Assembly (NCBI GenBank): GCA_019828595.1
Contig: JAHQRK010000015.1
Location: forward strand, 992,001-1,056,000
Origin: Aphanomyces cochlioides
Lineage: Eukaryota > Oomycota > Saprolegniomycetes > Saprolegniales > Verrucalvaceae
Direction: 5' to 3'
Length of the DNA: 64,000 nt
In this document: positions 51,682 to 62,985 of the stretch, piece after piece
Layout: the number at the start of each line of letters is the position of its first letter
How positions within the stretch are numbered: position 1 is the first letter of the stretch
The notes under the pieces: model-generated
Database searches by the model: none
Told to the model about the DNA's origin: nothing
Seen by the model: the letters and a program-made list of their open reading frames with translations, nothing else
Made by a program: the position numbers and the translations under genes

Positions 51682-53099
51682 TTAGTCGGCCAACACCCAT
51701 TTCAGGAGCCCGTGACGACTGTAAACAACCAGCTGCATGTTCCGCAATTCGTAATAGCACACCTTGACAGCTCGCAGCAAAGCGAGGGCTTCTTTAGCCC
51801 ATTCCTCATACCTTGGCTCGGCTCCTTTCAATGTTCGTCCACAGAATCGCACGGGATGTAGAACACCTTCGTACTTTTGACAGATTGTCGCCGAGATTGC
51901 CCACGTGGTGGTGTACAACAACACATGAAATTCCAACTCAGGGTTAGCATGCTTCAACAAGGGGGTGGATGAGTAAGCGGCCTTCAGATCCTCGAAAGCT
52001 TCGTCGCTGCAGGAGAAACCACCCCGTGTCTTAACTCTTCGTCGGATATTTCAAACAAGCAGCCAGCCATGATTGAGTAATTCTCAATGAAGCGACTGTA
52101 GAAGTTCAGTGAGCCGAGGAAGGATTGCATCTCCTTCAAACAACTGGGGAACGGCATGGCTAGAACAGATTCTAGACTTCTGGGCTTCGCAGCCAGTCCA
52201 TCCTTAGAGATAATATGGCCCAGGAAGTCCGTCGCATGCTTGCCAAAACTGCTCTTGAGTGCGGAAATGCTAACGTTGAAATAAGTCAGCCGAGTGAGGA
52301 TGCGGTTTGTCAGCTCAACTATGCCGTCCCATGTGGTCGCGCCGTCACTAATGTCATCAGCGAAAGAGGTGCGGTTTGCAGGTGGCGGGAGCAGGCGGGA
52401 ATCGCACTGGTAGCCCAACTTGAACATATCAACTGGTTCGCCGTTCTCGTCTTCTTCAGGCGTCCCAGGCGGCATATCCACGAAGCCAAACAACGCGTTG
52501 GTGATCATCCGCTGGTACACCATGGGTGCATTCTTCAGACCTTGGGTCATGCGGGTCCATTCGAAGTGTCCGAGTGCACAGATAAAAGCACTGACTCGCC
52601 GGACTCTCTTAGTTGCCCTCACGACCCAAAATCCCGAGGCGTTGTCCAGCGATAGAAACTATTGCATCGCATGAAAGTTGGCCAACATGCCATCCAGAGT
52701 GGGCATAGGCGAGCGCATGAGCTCCTGCAAGTCATTGATCTGACGGTAATCAATGCAGAGGCGAATATCTTTACCACCTTTCTTCAAGACGATTACAATT
52801 GGCGATGCCCATGGTGAGTTAGAGAAGGTGATGAGTCCAAAATCCAACAGTCCACGTAACAGCTCAAACAGCTTGGTCAAGTATTCGGGCCGGATGCGTC
52901 TTGCTCGATCAGCAATGGGTTTGGCGTCGCCGGTGTCAATGTCACACACAGCGCCCTTCGCTGGCGGAGGTAAACCGTTCCCTGACTTGATGAAATATTG
53001 CAGCCAGTTTCCGTTGATCCAAGTTCTCTGGGGGCTTATCCAAAAGGAATATTGACGGCGGCGGCAACGTCGCTCTAAAGTCGCACTCTTGGTAGGCAA
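51682..53099 (-). pseudogene. Reverse transcriptase and RNase H region, with stops and a frameshift
   Basis: Reverse transcriptase fingers and palm: GLITFSNSPWASPIVIVLKK and RLCIDYRQIND (about 52800), then an in-frame TAG at 52659-52661 just before FLSLDNASGFW, then FEWTRMTQGLKNAP and the active-site SFADDISDG near 52340. FLGHIISKDGL and FLGSLNFYSRFI mark the thumb. A frameshift near 52020 leads to the polymerase RNase H (LLYTTTWAISATICQ...VLHPVRFCGRTLKGAEPRYEEWAKE), which ends at a TAA at 51682-51684. The usual Y-x-D-D is F-A-D-D here. Confidence 0.9.
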
Positions 53100-53724
53100 A
53101 TACCAAGTTCCTGGACATCAACTCCCTTGCACCGTCGCGCGTCACTTCTCCATTGTCGCCATCTTCTCTTATGGTGCACAACTCGCCGTTCGACATCAGG
53201 AGTTGCTTTGGAGATGGTGCTGGCTCTTTCCAAGGCTCATTGTCGGCTGCATCAATGGCCAGTTGATCTAACCGTCTCCGATACTTGGACGAGTGTCGTC
53301 CTTCCCAAGCATCCGCTGTCCATTCACGATGTCGCGCACTGTCGGTACGAATCATCGGCCAATTGTTCAGACTCGGTGGGCGTTCTCCCCTCATTGACAC
53401 GGCGCCAATTATAGTTCCAGCTGTCATAGACACCAGTTTGTCGCTGATATTGACGACTCGGTACGCGACTGGTCGGCCCTTGGGTCCCTGTAATGCAGTC
53501 GCTATCCAACGATGATTCCGGTGGACCAAAAAATCCAGTTTTTCCGGTGCTTCGCTTGGCAATTTGCGCAATTGGATGATTTTGGCTTCACCAGGGTCCA
53601 GATCACGGTTGTATTCCAGCCGCACGTATACGAGAAATCCTCGTCGGTAGCGCACGGGTTGTTCTAGCAGGGCGACAAACTCGCCATCGGGCAAGATCAA
53701 CTCTCTGCGTGGTGTCAACAACAA
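52942..53724 (-). pseudogene. Protease-polymerase linker region of the element
   Basis: 260 codons linking the protease to the reverse transcriptase in a third frame. Segments such as DPGEAKIIQLRKLP and HRWIATALQ resemble the cysteine-poor linker between these domains in oomycete gypsy elements, but no enzymatic motif is present. Needs frameshifting at both ends to be joined to its neighbours. Confidence 0.6.
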
Positions 53725-54370
53725 TCCCGGCTCGCGCTAAGAAATCCATGCCCAATATCATGTGGAAGCCAGGGTTGCCAAAGTCGCAAACTGACACTGG
53801 GAAAAGGTAGACAAGTCTACGGCCAATCGTCAGCTTGATGACGACTGTCCCAGTCGTGTTGACCACTGCAGGGCCACCAAGGCCGTCAATATCAATTGTC
53901 CTGGTGGTATCGACTTCCAGCTTTAGTTCACTCACCAACAGTGGGTGGATGATACTCATGTTCGCGTCAGTGTCGGCTAGAACGACCACTGGTGTGTTCA
54001 TCACGTGCGCTTCCAGAAATGTTTGACGATCCAAATTCTTGGCGGGGTACTTTGGATTGTGCCAGTACCCAAGACGCTCACTCTCCTTCAATTCATACTC
54101 GATTGGTAACGTCACAATGTCGGCCTCGGTGTAGAATACGAAGGAGTCAGTCGGAACGTCTCGTATACTCTTGGTTATTGTTTTCGTATGTACAAGGGTA
54201 GCAGGACCCACCGTCACCTCTAAGCCACAGGTTGTTGATTCTGCTTCAGTAGGGGTTTCTTCTCCCGCGGCTCCTTCGAGGCTCTGTAGTTTCTGCTGAT
54301 CCTTCTTCCATGCCTTCAATGCTCGCAACAACGCATCCAGTTCGTCGAGTCTTGTCGGCACGGGTGACAC
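53603..54370 (-). pseudogene. Aspartic protease region of the element
   Basis: 256 codons. VVLADTDANMSIIHP is the retropepsin active-site segment with Asp-Thr-Asp-Ala in place of the usual Asp-Thr/Ser-Gly-Ala, and FHMILGMDFLARAGIVVD is the following conserved strand. It overlaps gag by 125 bp in a different frame, consistent either with programmed frameshifting or with a mutation. Loss of the active-site glycine may make it inactive. Confidence 0.75.
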
Positions 54371-55880
54371 GCACGTTTTTTCTAGGTTTTTGTTGATTTT
54401 CTTCTGTTTTCGGTTTTATCTTCAGTGATTTGCGCACAACTTTGTCCGTCGTGACTGGGGTTGCGCAAAACCCCCGGACGTAGAAGTTTAAACAGTCCAG
54501 ACTGGGCATACCAGGTACATCCAGTCCGCGTAAAAACTCCTTCAGCTCGTAAATCTTCTCTTTGGTGGGGCATCGGTCGCTCTTTCGGTGCGGCACCACA
54601 CACAGTGGGCACGCCTTGAAGCAGTTTGCCTCAGGGTGGCCCACCTTTTGGCAAAGGGTACAGTACATGTTCGCCCAGCATTCTCCGTTCAGCTTGTAAT
54701 GGGACTTGCAACATTCCAGACACAACTCGCGGCGAGCTTCGTGGCCGTTCTGGCCCAAGGCGTAGATCTCGGCTCGGATCGCGTCAACCGTCACCGCTCG
54801 GTCTGCGTCAACAAAAGGAGCGGCGTCATAGTGGTTGACTCGGCCTTTGCTGCGGTCTTGCTTTGGAGCCACCGCCACCGGCAGATGGCGGCTGCGTTCC
54901 TCTTGCATCGTCTGGTTGTGTTGATAAGCGTCCAGGTACTCACGAAGGTCTTCTGTGGATCTGACGGGTAGCATTGATAGGGTCCTTCCAAACTCAGAAT
55001 CAAGCAGTGAGTGCGCGAAGAGTCTGACTTGCGAAGCAAGGCTCTGTCTGTCCGCGTCGTAGCGGAGGTTGATCTTGACTGCTGCTGCATTGAAACGGTG
55101 GAGATACTCCCGGATCGGCTCGCCCTCGTGTTGCTTCATGTTGTAATAAGCTTCTTCTTTGGATCTCACCGTGGTCTTGACAAAGTCCCGACAGAAGTTG
55201 TATCGCAGGGCATCCCATGTGCTCTTCTGCTCGGGCTTCAGTTGGCTAAACCAGACGGCAACTGGGCGACCAACATAAAGTAGGAACCTTCGTATGGCTT
55301 CATCAGTGGTCCAGCGGCAACTTGTAGCGTTCTCTTCGAAGCGCCGAAGGAAGTCCATCGCGGCGTCAGGTCCTTCAACAATGCCGTTAAATCGCATTGG
55401 AGCCTCGACGGTCTGCACTATGGTGCTGTAATTATTGGCAGAAAAAGTTCCCACTGGAGCCACATTCTTGTTCCATTCCTCATGTTGGTCCATCTTCTGT
55501 TCCACTGGTGGGTCCTTGTTCTTGAGGCGGCTCATGATTTCACGATTTTGCTGAACTAGCTCAGCCATCATGAGCGTCAAGGCATGGAAACCACCATCGG
55601 TGCCGGTGCTAGATTGACTTCTGGCCACCGAAGAGCTTCTTCTACGATCTGATGCGGATCGCCTTCGAGGAGGCGCATCCGGTGGTGGGTCAACATGGGT
55701 GCTTGTTGACGGATATTCTTGTAGGATCTCCCCATAGCGATCCTGTGGTTCAGCCCACGATTTGGTCCGTACAGGCATCCCCATAAACACGTTCCCAGCG
55801 GTCGACGCTTGGTTGTCCATTGAGTCAACGCCGTCTGACATCGCCATCGCTGTTGGTCCAGCCATCTTGTATTCCTCCAT
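54246..55880 (-). CDS. Gag-like capsid protein with CCHC zinc knuckle
   Basis: 544 codons, the only long intact frame of the element, starting shortly after the primer-binding site. The middle (about 150-330) is a retrotransposon Gag domain: FNGIVEGPDAAMDFLRRFEENA, AVWFSQLKPEQKSTWDALRYNF, and YYNMKQHEGEPIREYLHRFN. The zinc knuckle YCTLCQKVGHPEANC (C-x2-C-x4-H-x4-C) follows near residue 415. An intact gag with a broken pol is what one expects for an element copied with the help of related, complete elements. Confidence 0.88.
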   Translation of the reverse strand: MEEYKMAGPTAMAMSDGVDSMDNQASTAGNVFMGMPVRTKSWAEPQDRYGEILQEYPSTSTHVDPPPDAPPRRRSASDRRRSSSVARSQSSTGTDGGFHALTLMMAELVQQNREIMSRLKNKDPPVEQKMDQHEEWNKNVAPVGTFSANNYSTIVQTVEAPMRFNGIVEGPDAAMDFLRRFEENATSCRWTTDEAIRRFLLYVGRPVAVWFSQLKPEQKSTWDALRYNFCRDFVKTTVRSKEEAYYNMKQHEGEPIREYLHRFNAAAVKINLRYDADRQSLASQVRLFAHSLLDSEFGRTLSMLPVRSTEDLREYLDAYQHNQTMQEERSRHLPVAVAPKQDRSKGRVNHYDAAPFVDADRAVTVDAIRAEIYALGQNGHEARRELCLECCKSHYKLNGECWANMYCTLCQKVGHPEANCFKACPLCVVPHRKSDRCPTKEKIYELKEFLRGLDVPGMPSLDCLNFYVRGFCATPVTTDKVVRKSLKIKPKTEENQQKPRKNVRVTRADKTRRTGCVVASIEGMEEGSAETTEPRRSRGRRNPY

Positions 55881-55885
55881 AAGGC

Positions 55886-55908
55886 CAACGTCCCGGTTCG
55901 TGGCACCA
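55886..55908 (-). promoter_or_regulatory. Primer-binding site of the retroelement
   Basis: In element orientation, two bases (AG) after the LTR end CACA comes TGGTGCCACGAACCGGGA. It starts with the TGG expected opposite a tRNA CCA end. I cannot say which tRNA. Confidence 0.6.
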
Positions 55909-55910
55909 CT

Positions 55911-57136
55911 TGTGGGAGAGCGAGCTAAGGAAAAGCCCGCTGTGGCCGCAAGAAAAGAGAAAAGAGGGGGGTGGGGCGAAGGTTAGAAGGGCAGCTGGAT
56001 CTTCTACGCGGGGTAGTCAATGGTACTGCTCCAACAAAACAAGCGGATGGTAGACACGACCAGTAGGTTGAAAGGCTACTGGTAACGCACGATGGTGGGG
56101 TGTTGTCCCGACTGAGATCGACTTGTATGAACAAGGGGGGATTTTGGACTCGACCACTCACGCGAACGCTGCGCTTGTGGGAGCAAATTGGAAACTGAAT
56201 AAATAGGTCATGCTCCGTGAGGGTTTTCGACAGATCCCACAACTCCTTCCTGCTGTCTTGCCCGGCGACGGACTCACCGGGAGCACAACACTGACCGACG
56301 AACTACAGGCTCAGCCCCATCAGAGAGCACATGGTCGCTACGACGAAGTACAGCTTCAGCCGCAAACCCGGAGTCATGTTATTTCCTTAAGCTCTAGCTC
56401 CATCCTCGATGCTGATACTCACAATTGCTCACTCTGTCGTCACTCGCACGCCGCTGGTCTTGATAGGTCCTTCGTATTCTTGCTCGGCGAACGATACACT
56501 TTCTGTTGCTTTTTCCACCACCTTCGGCTAACCATTGGTTGGCGTCACTTCTGATCCCCTTGCCACGACAAATCTGGTCCGTCCGTGTCATCGTACGGTC
56601 GTACAAGCAGTACTCAATGAGTACGAAGGTGGCCGTCGTTTCGGTGCACGAGAGCTTGCGTTGGGTTGATCGTCTGTACGGTGCTGGCGTATGGCTCAAG
56701 TGCTTGGTAGTACATTGCTCCGTGATTCCACACACGGCACGCTACATTGGTACCGGCTCCTTGCGCTTCAGCAACCATGGTGCTTGGATCCTGCCCACCT
56801 TGACTTCAGGCCAACCTTGGATGTGGGCAGCTTCAGGGCAGCCATGAAGTTGATGAAACGCCCGGCATTGAGCGTCTCCTCCATATCTGCCGCCTCGCTT
56901 GGCGAGATGATCGCCCACCGTCGACACGCATGCTCGGGATAGATTGCCACAGGGCCCACATAGCAGTGCCATAGGGTAGGTAGACTTCTCAACATGGACG
57001 AGCCAATGGTGAGTTGCGATCCGCTATCACTCGTCCTCATTTGGACTTGCATAACTGTTCCCTCGCGGTCGGCCTGGTCTTCATGACAGCTTCACTTTTC
57101 TCGCGACAATCGGTCAAATTAGCCAGCTTCCTCACA
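55911..57136. repeat. Right LTR (5' LTR in element orientation)
   Basis: 1226 bp, same length as the left LTR and visibly different at two positions only. Transcription of the element would start in this copy and run leftwards. Confidence 0.95.
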
Positions 57137-57140
57137 CATG
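57137..57140. repeat. Target site duplication CATG, right copy
   Basis: CATG directly after the right LTR, matching 47292-47295. Confidence 0.75.
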
Positions 57141-58517
57141 GAGCATCGGTCAGGGAAACTACTCTTTGATTGACTTGATCTTTACAACTCCGGGGGTTAT
57201 CGGGATGAAATTGTGGGTGATATGCCTCGAAATGTTCAGTCATACACAGGTTGACGTGGACGTCGCTCGACGATAATCAAGTCTTGGAGAACGAAGCAGT
57301 GTCCAGGGGCCAACTCTCGAGGACGCAAAAGTTTGAATGATCAGGTTTAAGAACCTCCATATGCGACCAATTGCACAGCAACTTCTTTGTCATCAAGGGT
57401 GCACTCCACGCAATCCTGCTCGCGTTGGACGCCTCACAAGCCATCGAGGAAAAGTTTCATAGCCATGCGGTTCCCATGGCTACAATGCTTCGCTTCATTA
57501 AGTTCACCGTACGACGTCAGCGCTTTGCTATGAGCGCAATATTCCTCAACATGTCTTTGGATTCGAAAAGCGAGGAAGTATTCAAACGACGATCTTGTCG
57601 TCGTGCGGATTGAAGTGGTACTGCCTCCACTGTACGCTTCACGACACTTGCTCGAATTATTCCAATGCCATGTTATTAACCTCGTACCCTATCCAATAAC
57701 CAGTGTCTATAGTTAATATTTGTATGCATGACTAATAAAGTTGAGGATAACTTTTTCGACGTCGCCAAGCCAAAGTTGATTGGGATGTAGTTAGCAACAC
57801 ATTACGTAATCTACCAAGAACAAAGCCAGGCCCGAGTCCCGCTGTCCTTGACTTGTCGAGAGTGGTCGCTCGTAGAAATCGGCCAGCAGCCGCTGCCGCC
57901 TTCGAGTTCGGCGCTGATCTTCACATCCGACTGGCGTGCTAGTTCAAGTTCATACCTGTGCTCCAGCACAGTTGAAATAAAATCAACAACTGCAAAGCCT
58001 TTCGTGCGACTGCGTTTTTGCATGACCATTCAAAAGTGGTCGTTCTGTGGCGTCAACCTGTGGGTGCCATTTGGTACACATTCTACGTTGGAAGTGGATG
58101 TTACGATGCCAAATCTGGTGGCAGAGTGAGATATCAATCGTGTTCTTTTCACAATTTGTCCATGACTTTGGACACCTGAAGTTCTTTCCTCAACATTGTT
58201 GAGTCCATGCGTGGCTGGGTGAGGGATAGGAACATCAAGCAGAAAGCGCCGTCGTTCCAGCAATACATGACATGGTTGTCCCCTGATAGTCCTCGGATCG
58301 TCCATGGGTTCTTTCAGCCGAAGCTTAGCGTTGCTGATATGTAAATGGCCGAGTGCTTTTCTCATTGCCAAGTCAAATTCAAAGCAAGGTCGAGTCAGAA
58401 ATGAACCGTTTGTTTCGCGATCGGCGGCGCGACCCGTCTCGCACATGGGTTCCTGGAGTGTGGTCATGACAACTGTTGTTGGCCTAGTGTATCGGCAGTC
58501 ATTACCCATTTTGCGCT
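57141..58517. other. Spacer between the retroelement and a GH6 gene
   Basis: About 1.4 kb. No gene seen; frames up to 159 codons (minus strand near 58030-58509) have no family features. The last bases before the ATG at 58518 (CATTTTGCGCT) resemble those before the GH6 pseudogene start at 27970, hinting at a shared promoter origin. Confidence 0.45.
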
Positions 58518-59678
58518 ATGAAGTTCGCATCGATTGCCAGCGCTCTCGCCTTGGTCGGACTTGTAAACCAAGCCTCGGCTGCCAACCTTTGCAATGCCGT
58601 GCAACCTACGTCGTACGTGAACGCTGCCAAGCAATACCCTGAACTCAGCAACGCCATCAACGCCATCAAGAACAACCCAGTCGCGACTTGGTACACGGAT
58701 CTTGGCACCAACCAAGTGGCCCAAACGTTGTCGGCTTGCGGTAACTCCGTGCCCACGATCGTCGTGTACGGTTTGCCCAACAAGGATTGCGGTGAAGGTG
58801 GTTTCTCCAACGGTGGCAGCAACAAGAACACGCAGCAATACACTGCTTGGGTTCAAACTCTTGTCAACCAAGTGGGCAACAAGGAAGTCATCTACATCCT
58901 TGAACCTGATGCCGTCGGTTTGACCTCCACCGGTGGTTGTGGTGTCACGAACGGCTACCAAAACAACCTCAAGGTCGCCTTGGGTTTGCTCTCGTCCAAC
59001 CCGAACGCTCACATCTACGTCGATGTGGCGTCATGGGCTAGCCAAAGTCAAGCTATCAGCATCCTCAACGACTTGAAGAAGGCTGGTCGTCTCCAAGGTA
59101 TTGCCATCAACACTTCCAACTACCGCGCGACGAGCGAACTCACCTCGTTGTGCTCGATCTTCTCAGCTGGCACTGGTGGCTTGAAGTGCGTCTTCGACAC
59201 TTCGCGCAACTTCAACGGCGCTTCGTCGAACGAATGGTGCAACTCGCGCTTCGGCGGTATTGGTGCTCCTCCAACCAGCAACACTGGCAACCCGTTGGTC
59301 GACTACTACTTGTGGATCAAGATCCCTGGTGAAAGTGATGGCCAATGCACTGGTCAAAGCGCTGATGCCATGATCGGACCTGCCGCTGGTGCCTTCTTCT
59401 ACGACGGCTTCAAGACGTTGTGGAACAATGGTTACTACGTCAAGCAATTGGGCATGGCGCCCATTGGTGGCGGTGGGAACAACCCACCACCCCCAGTTAC
59501 TTCTTCGCCAACTGTCAAGCCATCGTCTGCTCCCTCGACCCCATCGCCTCCAAGCAGTGGTGCCGCTCAGCCTTGGGCACAATGCGGTGGCAACGGCTAC
59601 GACGGCCCCAAGACATGCGTCTCGGGCTACAAGTGCTCGTTCAACAACGAATGGTACAGCCAATGCGTCCCCAACTAA
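58518..59678 (+). CDS. Secreted GH6 cellulase with one CBM1
   Basis: 386 residues from the ATG at 58518. Signal peptide about 1-21. Asp90 (LPNKDCG) and Asp131 (ILEPDAVGL) occupy the same positions as in the gene at 31209, and [24 protein letters not shown] and [12 protein letters not shown] follow. The linker is short (about 330-352, Pro/Ser/Thr). The CBM1 reads [17 protein letters not shown] and ends [11 protein letters not shown]. The N-terminal half is the closest intact relative of the chimeric pseudogene at 27970 and of the 5' half of the frameshifted one at 25802. This is the cleanest single-CBM1 GH6 gene in the cluster. Confidence 0.93.
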   Translation: MKFASIASALALVGLVNQASAANLCNAVQPTSYVNAAKQYPELSNAINAIKNNPVATWYTDLGTNQVAQTLSACGNSVPTIVVYGLPNKDCGEGGFSNGGSNKNTQQYTAWVQTLVNQVGNKEVIYILEPDAVGLTSTGGCGVTNGYQNNLKVALGLLSSNPNAHIYVDVASWASQSQAISILNDLKKAGRLQGIAINTSNYRATSELTSLCSIFSAGTGGLKCVFDTSRNFNGASSNEWCNSRFGGIGAPPTSNTGNPLVDYYLWIKIPGESDGQCTGQSADAMIGPAAGAFFYDGFKTLWNNGYYVKQLGMAPIGGGGNNPPPPVTSSPTVKPSSAPSTPSPPSSGAAQPWAQCGGNGYDGPKTCVSGYKCSFNNEWYSQCVPN

Positions 59679-61155
59679 GCCAATCCGTCGAGATCTAAGT
59701 CCATATTGTGCTCGTTTAATGTAATGACGTTGAGCAGTCGTAAACTTTCTTTCGTTCATCAAGTAATCTTCACGCTTTATGTGGCCATTCCTGCCGTCGA
59801 CATGGCAATTTGCACTTTTTGACTTCTAAAAGACATAAAATAGTCTTATGCACACTAAAAGCATTCACAATATTGCACACTATTTCATGTCTGAACAACT
59901 GAAATGTCCAGGGAACATTAATGATTGACATGGCTGTTCATCGTTAATTCTGTCGATTGAGACTGCACTTTGCAGCCCCCTTGAGATTCTTTGATACACA
60001 ACAGGAGTAGACGTCACCAACTTGGCAAGTGAGTAAAATATCCTGATCTCTAAGCGAATGCAAGCCTTCGAACCTTCTAGGACAGGACGATGGATAGTCA
60101 GTGATGCTCTGATGGTGTAGAATCACACAAGGCGACAGTGTTACTTGCACTGGGCCGAGCTCAGAACGTCAGGTTGCTTTAAGGCAATTCCAACTCGAGC
60201 GTCATTTACCGAGCCTTTCCAACTTCCTCGGGCATGTTTGTGTGATCGTACAGTGTCTCGACTTATGTTGTTAGTCGTTCCAGACTCGACAGTTCGACTG
60301 CAGACCACCTCTGTGAAATCAACGCGGAACAGGTTGAAAGACGGGCCAACAAAGTCTTCAAACGAATTGTTGGGTTGTGGGCTGCCCGCGGTACGTCCTC
60401 TGACGCGAGGAAAGTCTAGACTGACTAGTCCACCACTGACAAGTTCCGGAAAACCATTCGGACTGGCAACGCAATGCGCCACCAAAACGCACGACTGTGG
60501 CAACTCTAAAACCTCTGTTAGGTGGAGCTTCTCCATGACAGGATCCAGACCATTCAGCGCTCTTTGCCCGTGAAAAGGCTGATTCTGCAGTGAAAACATC
60601 ACGAAGAACTACGAACTCTCCACACTTTCTGGGGTGTTGAAACTACGAATCTCGTCAATACCCGGTGTACACCAGCGACTATCTCTTTGGGGGGACTTTT
60701 GAGATGATGTCGAACGACGAGTAAAGTCCATTCAAGTTGACTCTCAACTGACAACACTGCGTTCCAGCTTACCAATGGGTTTTTCGGTCTAGTTGTCCAA
60801 GCGCACCCATGTCGTCTTTGAGATAGAGAATCGCCCGACAATCGCTCAAGCAACGGGATGGACTGAAGATTGAGCTTCCCCATGCCTGCGATTGAATTAT
60901 ACTGCGTCATGCTGCCACTTCGTTCCTTCGTGAGGAGTGCTAGCAAAATACAAAGTACCGAGTCAGTTCCTGTACAATGAATACGTCATGTCATCTGGGA
61001 CTGTAAGATCCAGACAGATGATGATTCGTCTCGCTTTTGCACATTCTTCTTAACAAGTGACACGTACAGTACATGAAGTAGGTCAAGGCTGGTGCGTTGA
61101 CGCATTTGTGGAAGGCATTGAGCGGTAGATCAATCACAATTCAATTTTCCACGCC
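59679..61155. other. Intergenic region without a recognised gene
   Basis: About 1.5 kb between two plus-strand cluster genes. Overlapping frames of about 115-150 codons on both strands at 60140-60950 have no family motifs. No repeat identified. Confidence 0.45.
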
Positions 61156-62097
61156 ATGGTCGCATCGATCCCAACCATCCTCTTCGCCCTCGCATCCACC
61201 GCCCTCGGCCACGGCTACCTCAACGTCCCATTGCCCACGTTTCTCCCAGGGGTGGGCGACATCACTGCCTTCTGTGGCACAATGGATGGACCCACGGTTC
61301 TCCCTGGCGACCAGTACAACACAAGTCCTGATGCCAATACTGCTGCCTTCACCAAGCAATTCAAGGCGTCGTCGTACAAGACATTGAAGGATTTGGTCAC
61401 GGCTAACCCTGGTGGTTGCGCCGCTTGTGGTCACACCGATCCCAATGGCACCCCCATGGAATTGCCTTCGGACGGCAACATTTACTGGCACCACGGCCAA
61501 GAAGGCTTCACGCCATCCCACGAAGGCCCTTGTGAAGTGTGGTGCGACAACACCCGTGTGTACCAAAACGAAGACTGCGCTCGCAACATTCCCAACGGTA
61601 CAATTCCCATCGACTTGGCTACATGCCAGAAGTCCAACTTGTTGGCGGTGTACTGGATGGCCTTGCACACGCCAACGTGGCAGACGTACATTAACTGCGC
61701 TCGTATTAAAGGCGGTGCTGCCCCAAGCCCTTCTTCTGCGACTCCCACAGTTGTTCCAACGACTAAACCATCGTCCAACCCAACCACTGCTCCAACGACC
61801 AAGCCTTCGTCCTACCCAACCACTGCACCAACGACCAAGCCCTCGTCCAACCCAACCTTTGCCCCATCAAAGAGCCCATCTACTTCTTCCGCTCCCACAA
61901 AGAGACCCGTCACTCCTCGTCCATCGAGCAGCAGCCCTTACACTCCTCCTCCTGCCACGCCATCGCCTCCTTCCAACGGACAAGTGCAAGGTTATTACCA
62001 ATGCGGCGGTCGCAACTACAATGGGCCAACCCAATGTGCCAGCGGCTTCAACTGCAAGAACTGGAACGAATGGTACAGCCAATGCGTTCCCAACTAA
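61156..62097 (+). CDS. Secreted AA17-type oxygenase, second subfamily, with one CBM1
   Basis: 313 residues from the ATG at 61156. Signal peptide 1-18 ends TALG, exposing His19-Gly-Tyr-Leu. The domain keeps [36 protein letters not shown] and a final WQTYINC, but differs clearly from the HGRL group: it adds GGCAACGHTDPNG and has MALHTPTW in place of MHxHEW. A Thr/Pro/Ser linker with tandem TTKPSSNPTTAP units (about 195-245) leads to a CBM1 starting YYQCGG and ending [10 protein letters not shown]. It may differ in substrate from the HGRL group. It is arranged convergently with a broken relative at 62986-63876. Confidence 0.83.
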   Translation: MVASIPTILFALASTALGHGYLNVPLPTFLPGVGDITAFCGTMDGPTVLPGDQYNTSPDANTAAFTKQFKASSYKTLKDLVTANPGGCAACGHTDPNGTPMELPSDGNIYWHHGQEGFTPSHEGPCEVWCDNTRVYQNEDCARNIPNGTIPIDLATCQKSNLLAVYWMALHTPTWQTYINCARIKGGAAPSPSSATPTVVPTTKPSSNPTTAPTTKPSSYPTTAPTTKPSSNPTFAPSKSPSTSSAPTKRPVTPRPSSSSPYTPPPATPSPPSNGQVQGYYQCGGRNYNGPTQCASGFNCKNWNEWYSQCVPN

Positions 62098-62985
62098 GAA
62101 TGCTCGCGATCTCCAACGTCTTAATGTGTCTAATGTCTATGTGTGCTTTTTACTCACTGCGAATTTCGCTTTGGTTTTCATCGAGCTCGTAGGAGCAACT
62201 TGGCAGAGCCCTTGGCTGGTAGAAGCCGACCTCAACTTGCACGCTTGCCAATCAAACTTGAGTCGAATATTGACATTCAAACTTGCTCACAGCATAATTG
62301 CACAACTGCATCGAGTTGGCACTGCTTAAAGCGTAGCAAAAGAGAAAGGATTCGACAGGAACGGGAATCGAGACTGCAGGGGGGCTTCAGCCGCTAACAC
62401 AGTTGTCGCTTAACTTTTGGAGGTGCCTTTCGAGTTGTATCCACCCACAGGCAACAGCCTTGGAAGGAGATGGCATACTATAAGGGGAAGACTACTTGAA
62501 ATACAAAAGCACTAGGCTATGGTGTACGAAGAAGACAACTGCACAAGTGCAGGAAGTCGAGTGCGCATTGATATACGCGAATTTCCACGCCAGCAAGACT
62601 TTGCTCTTACAACCACCCGACTTCGGTACCCATGGTCAGCTTTTCAACTTCAATATCTTCTAACCATCGCAATGCACATTCTCGCTTACACATCGTCTAG
62701 TCTGAGCACCCCGACGCCAACTGACACGATCCCCCCCCGCTCCTTCGGGAGTAAAGCTCACTCGGACGCGCTATCAGTTCACATTCCCATTGATATCCGC
62801 GCGACCCCAGGTGGCACAGTCATGCTTTGCCAAGATAAGTATTGACGGATTTTGTTCTAGCTCTTCACTCAACAACAGTTTCCCGCAACGTGGACATAAC
62901 GCAAGTGCGAATTATTCATGAACGACAGAATCACTTGTCAACAAGCAACCAACTGGATTGGTTTCAAGCAAATGTCTACACAAAG
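62098..62985. other. Spacer between convergent oxygenase loci
   Basis: About 890 bp with no gene seen; a run of eight C residues lies near 62730. Confidence 0.45.

Larger units (their letters stand above)
47296..57136 (-). mobile_element. Ty3/gypsy chromovirus-type LTR retrotransposon, 9.84 kb
   Basis: Two direct LTRs of 1226 bp (TGTGGG...CTCACA) enclose a minus-strand gag, protease, reverse transcriptase, RNase H, second RNase H, integrase and chromodomain-like region, the gene order of Ty3/gypsy. A CATG target duplication borders it. A primer-binding site follows the right LTR in sense orientation. The coding region has three in-frame stops (52659, 51682, 50851), further frameshifts and an integrase deletion, so the copy is not autonomous. 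Near-identical LTRs say the insertion is recent. Confidence 0.95.
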
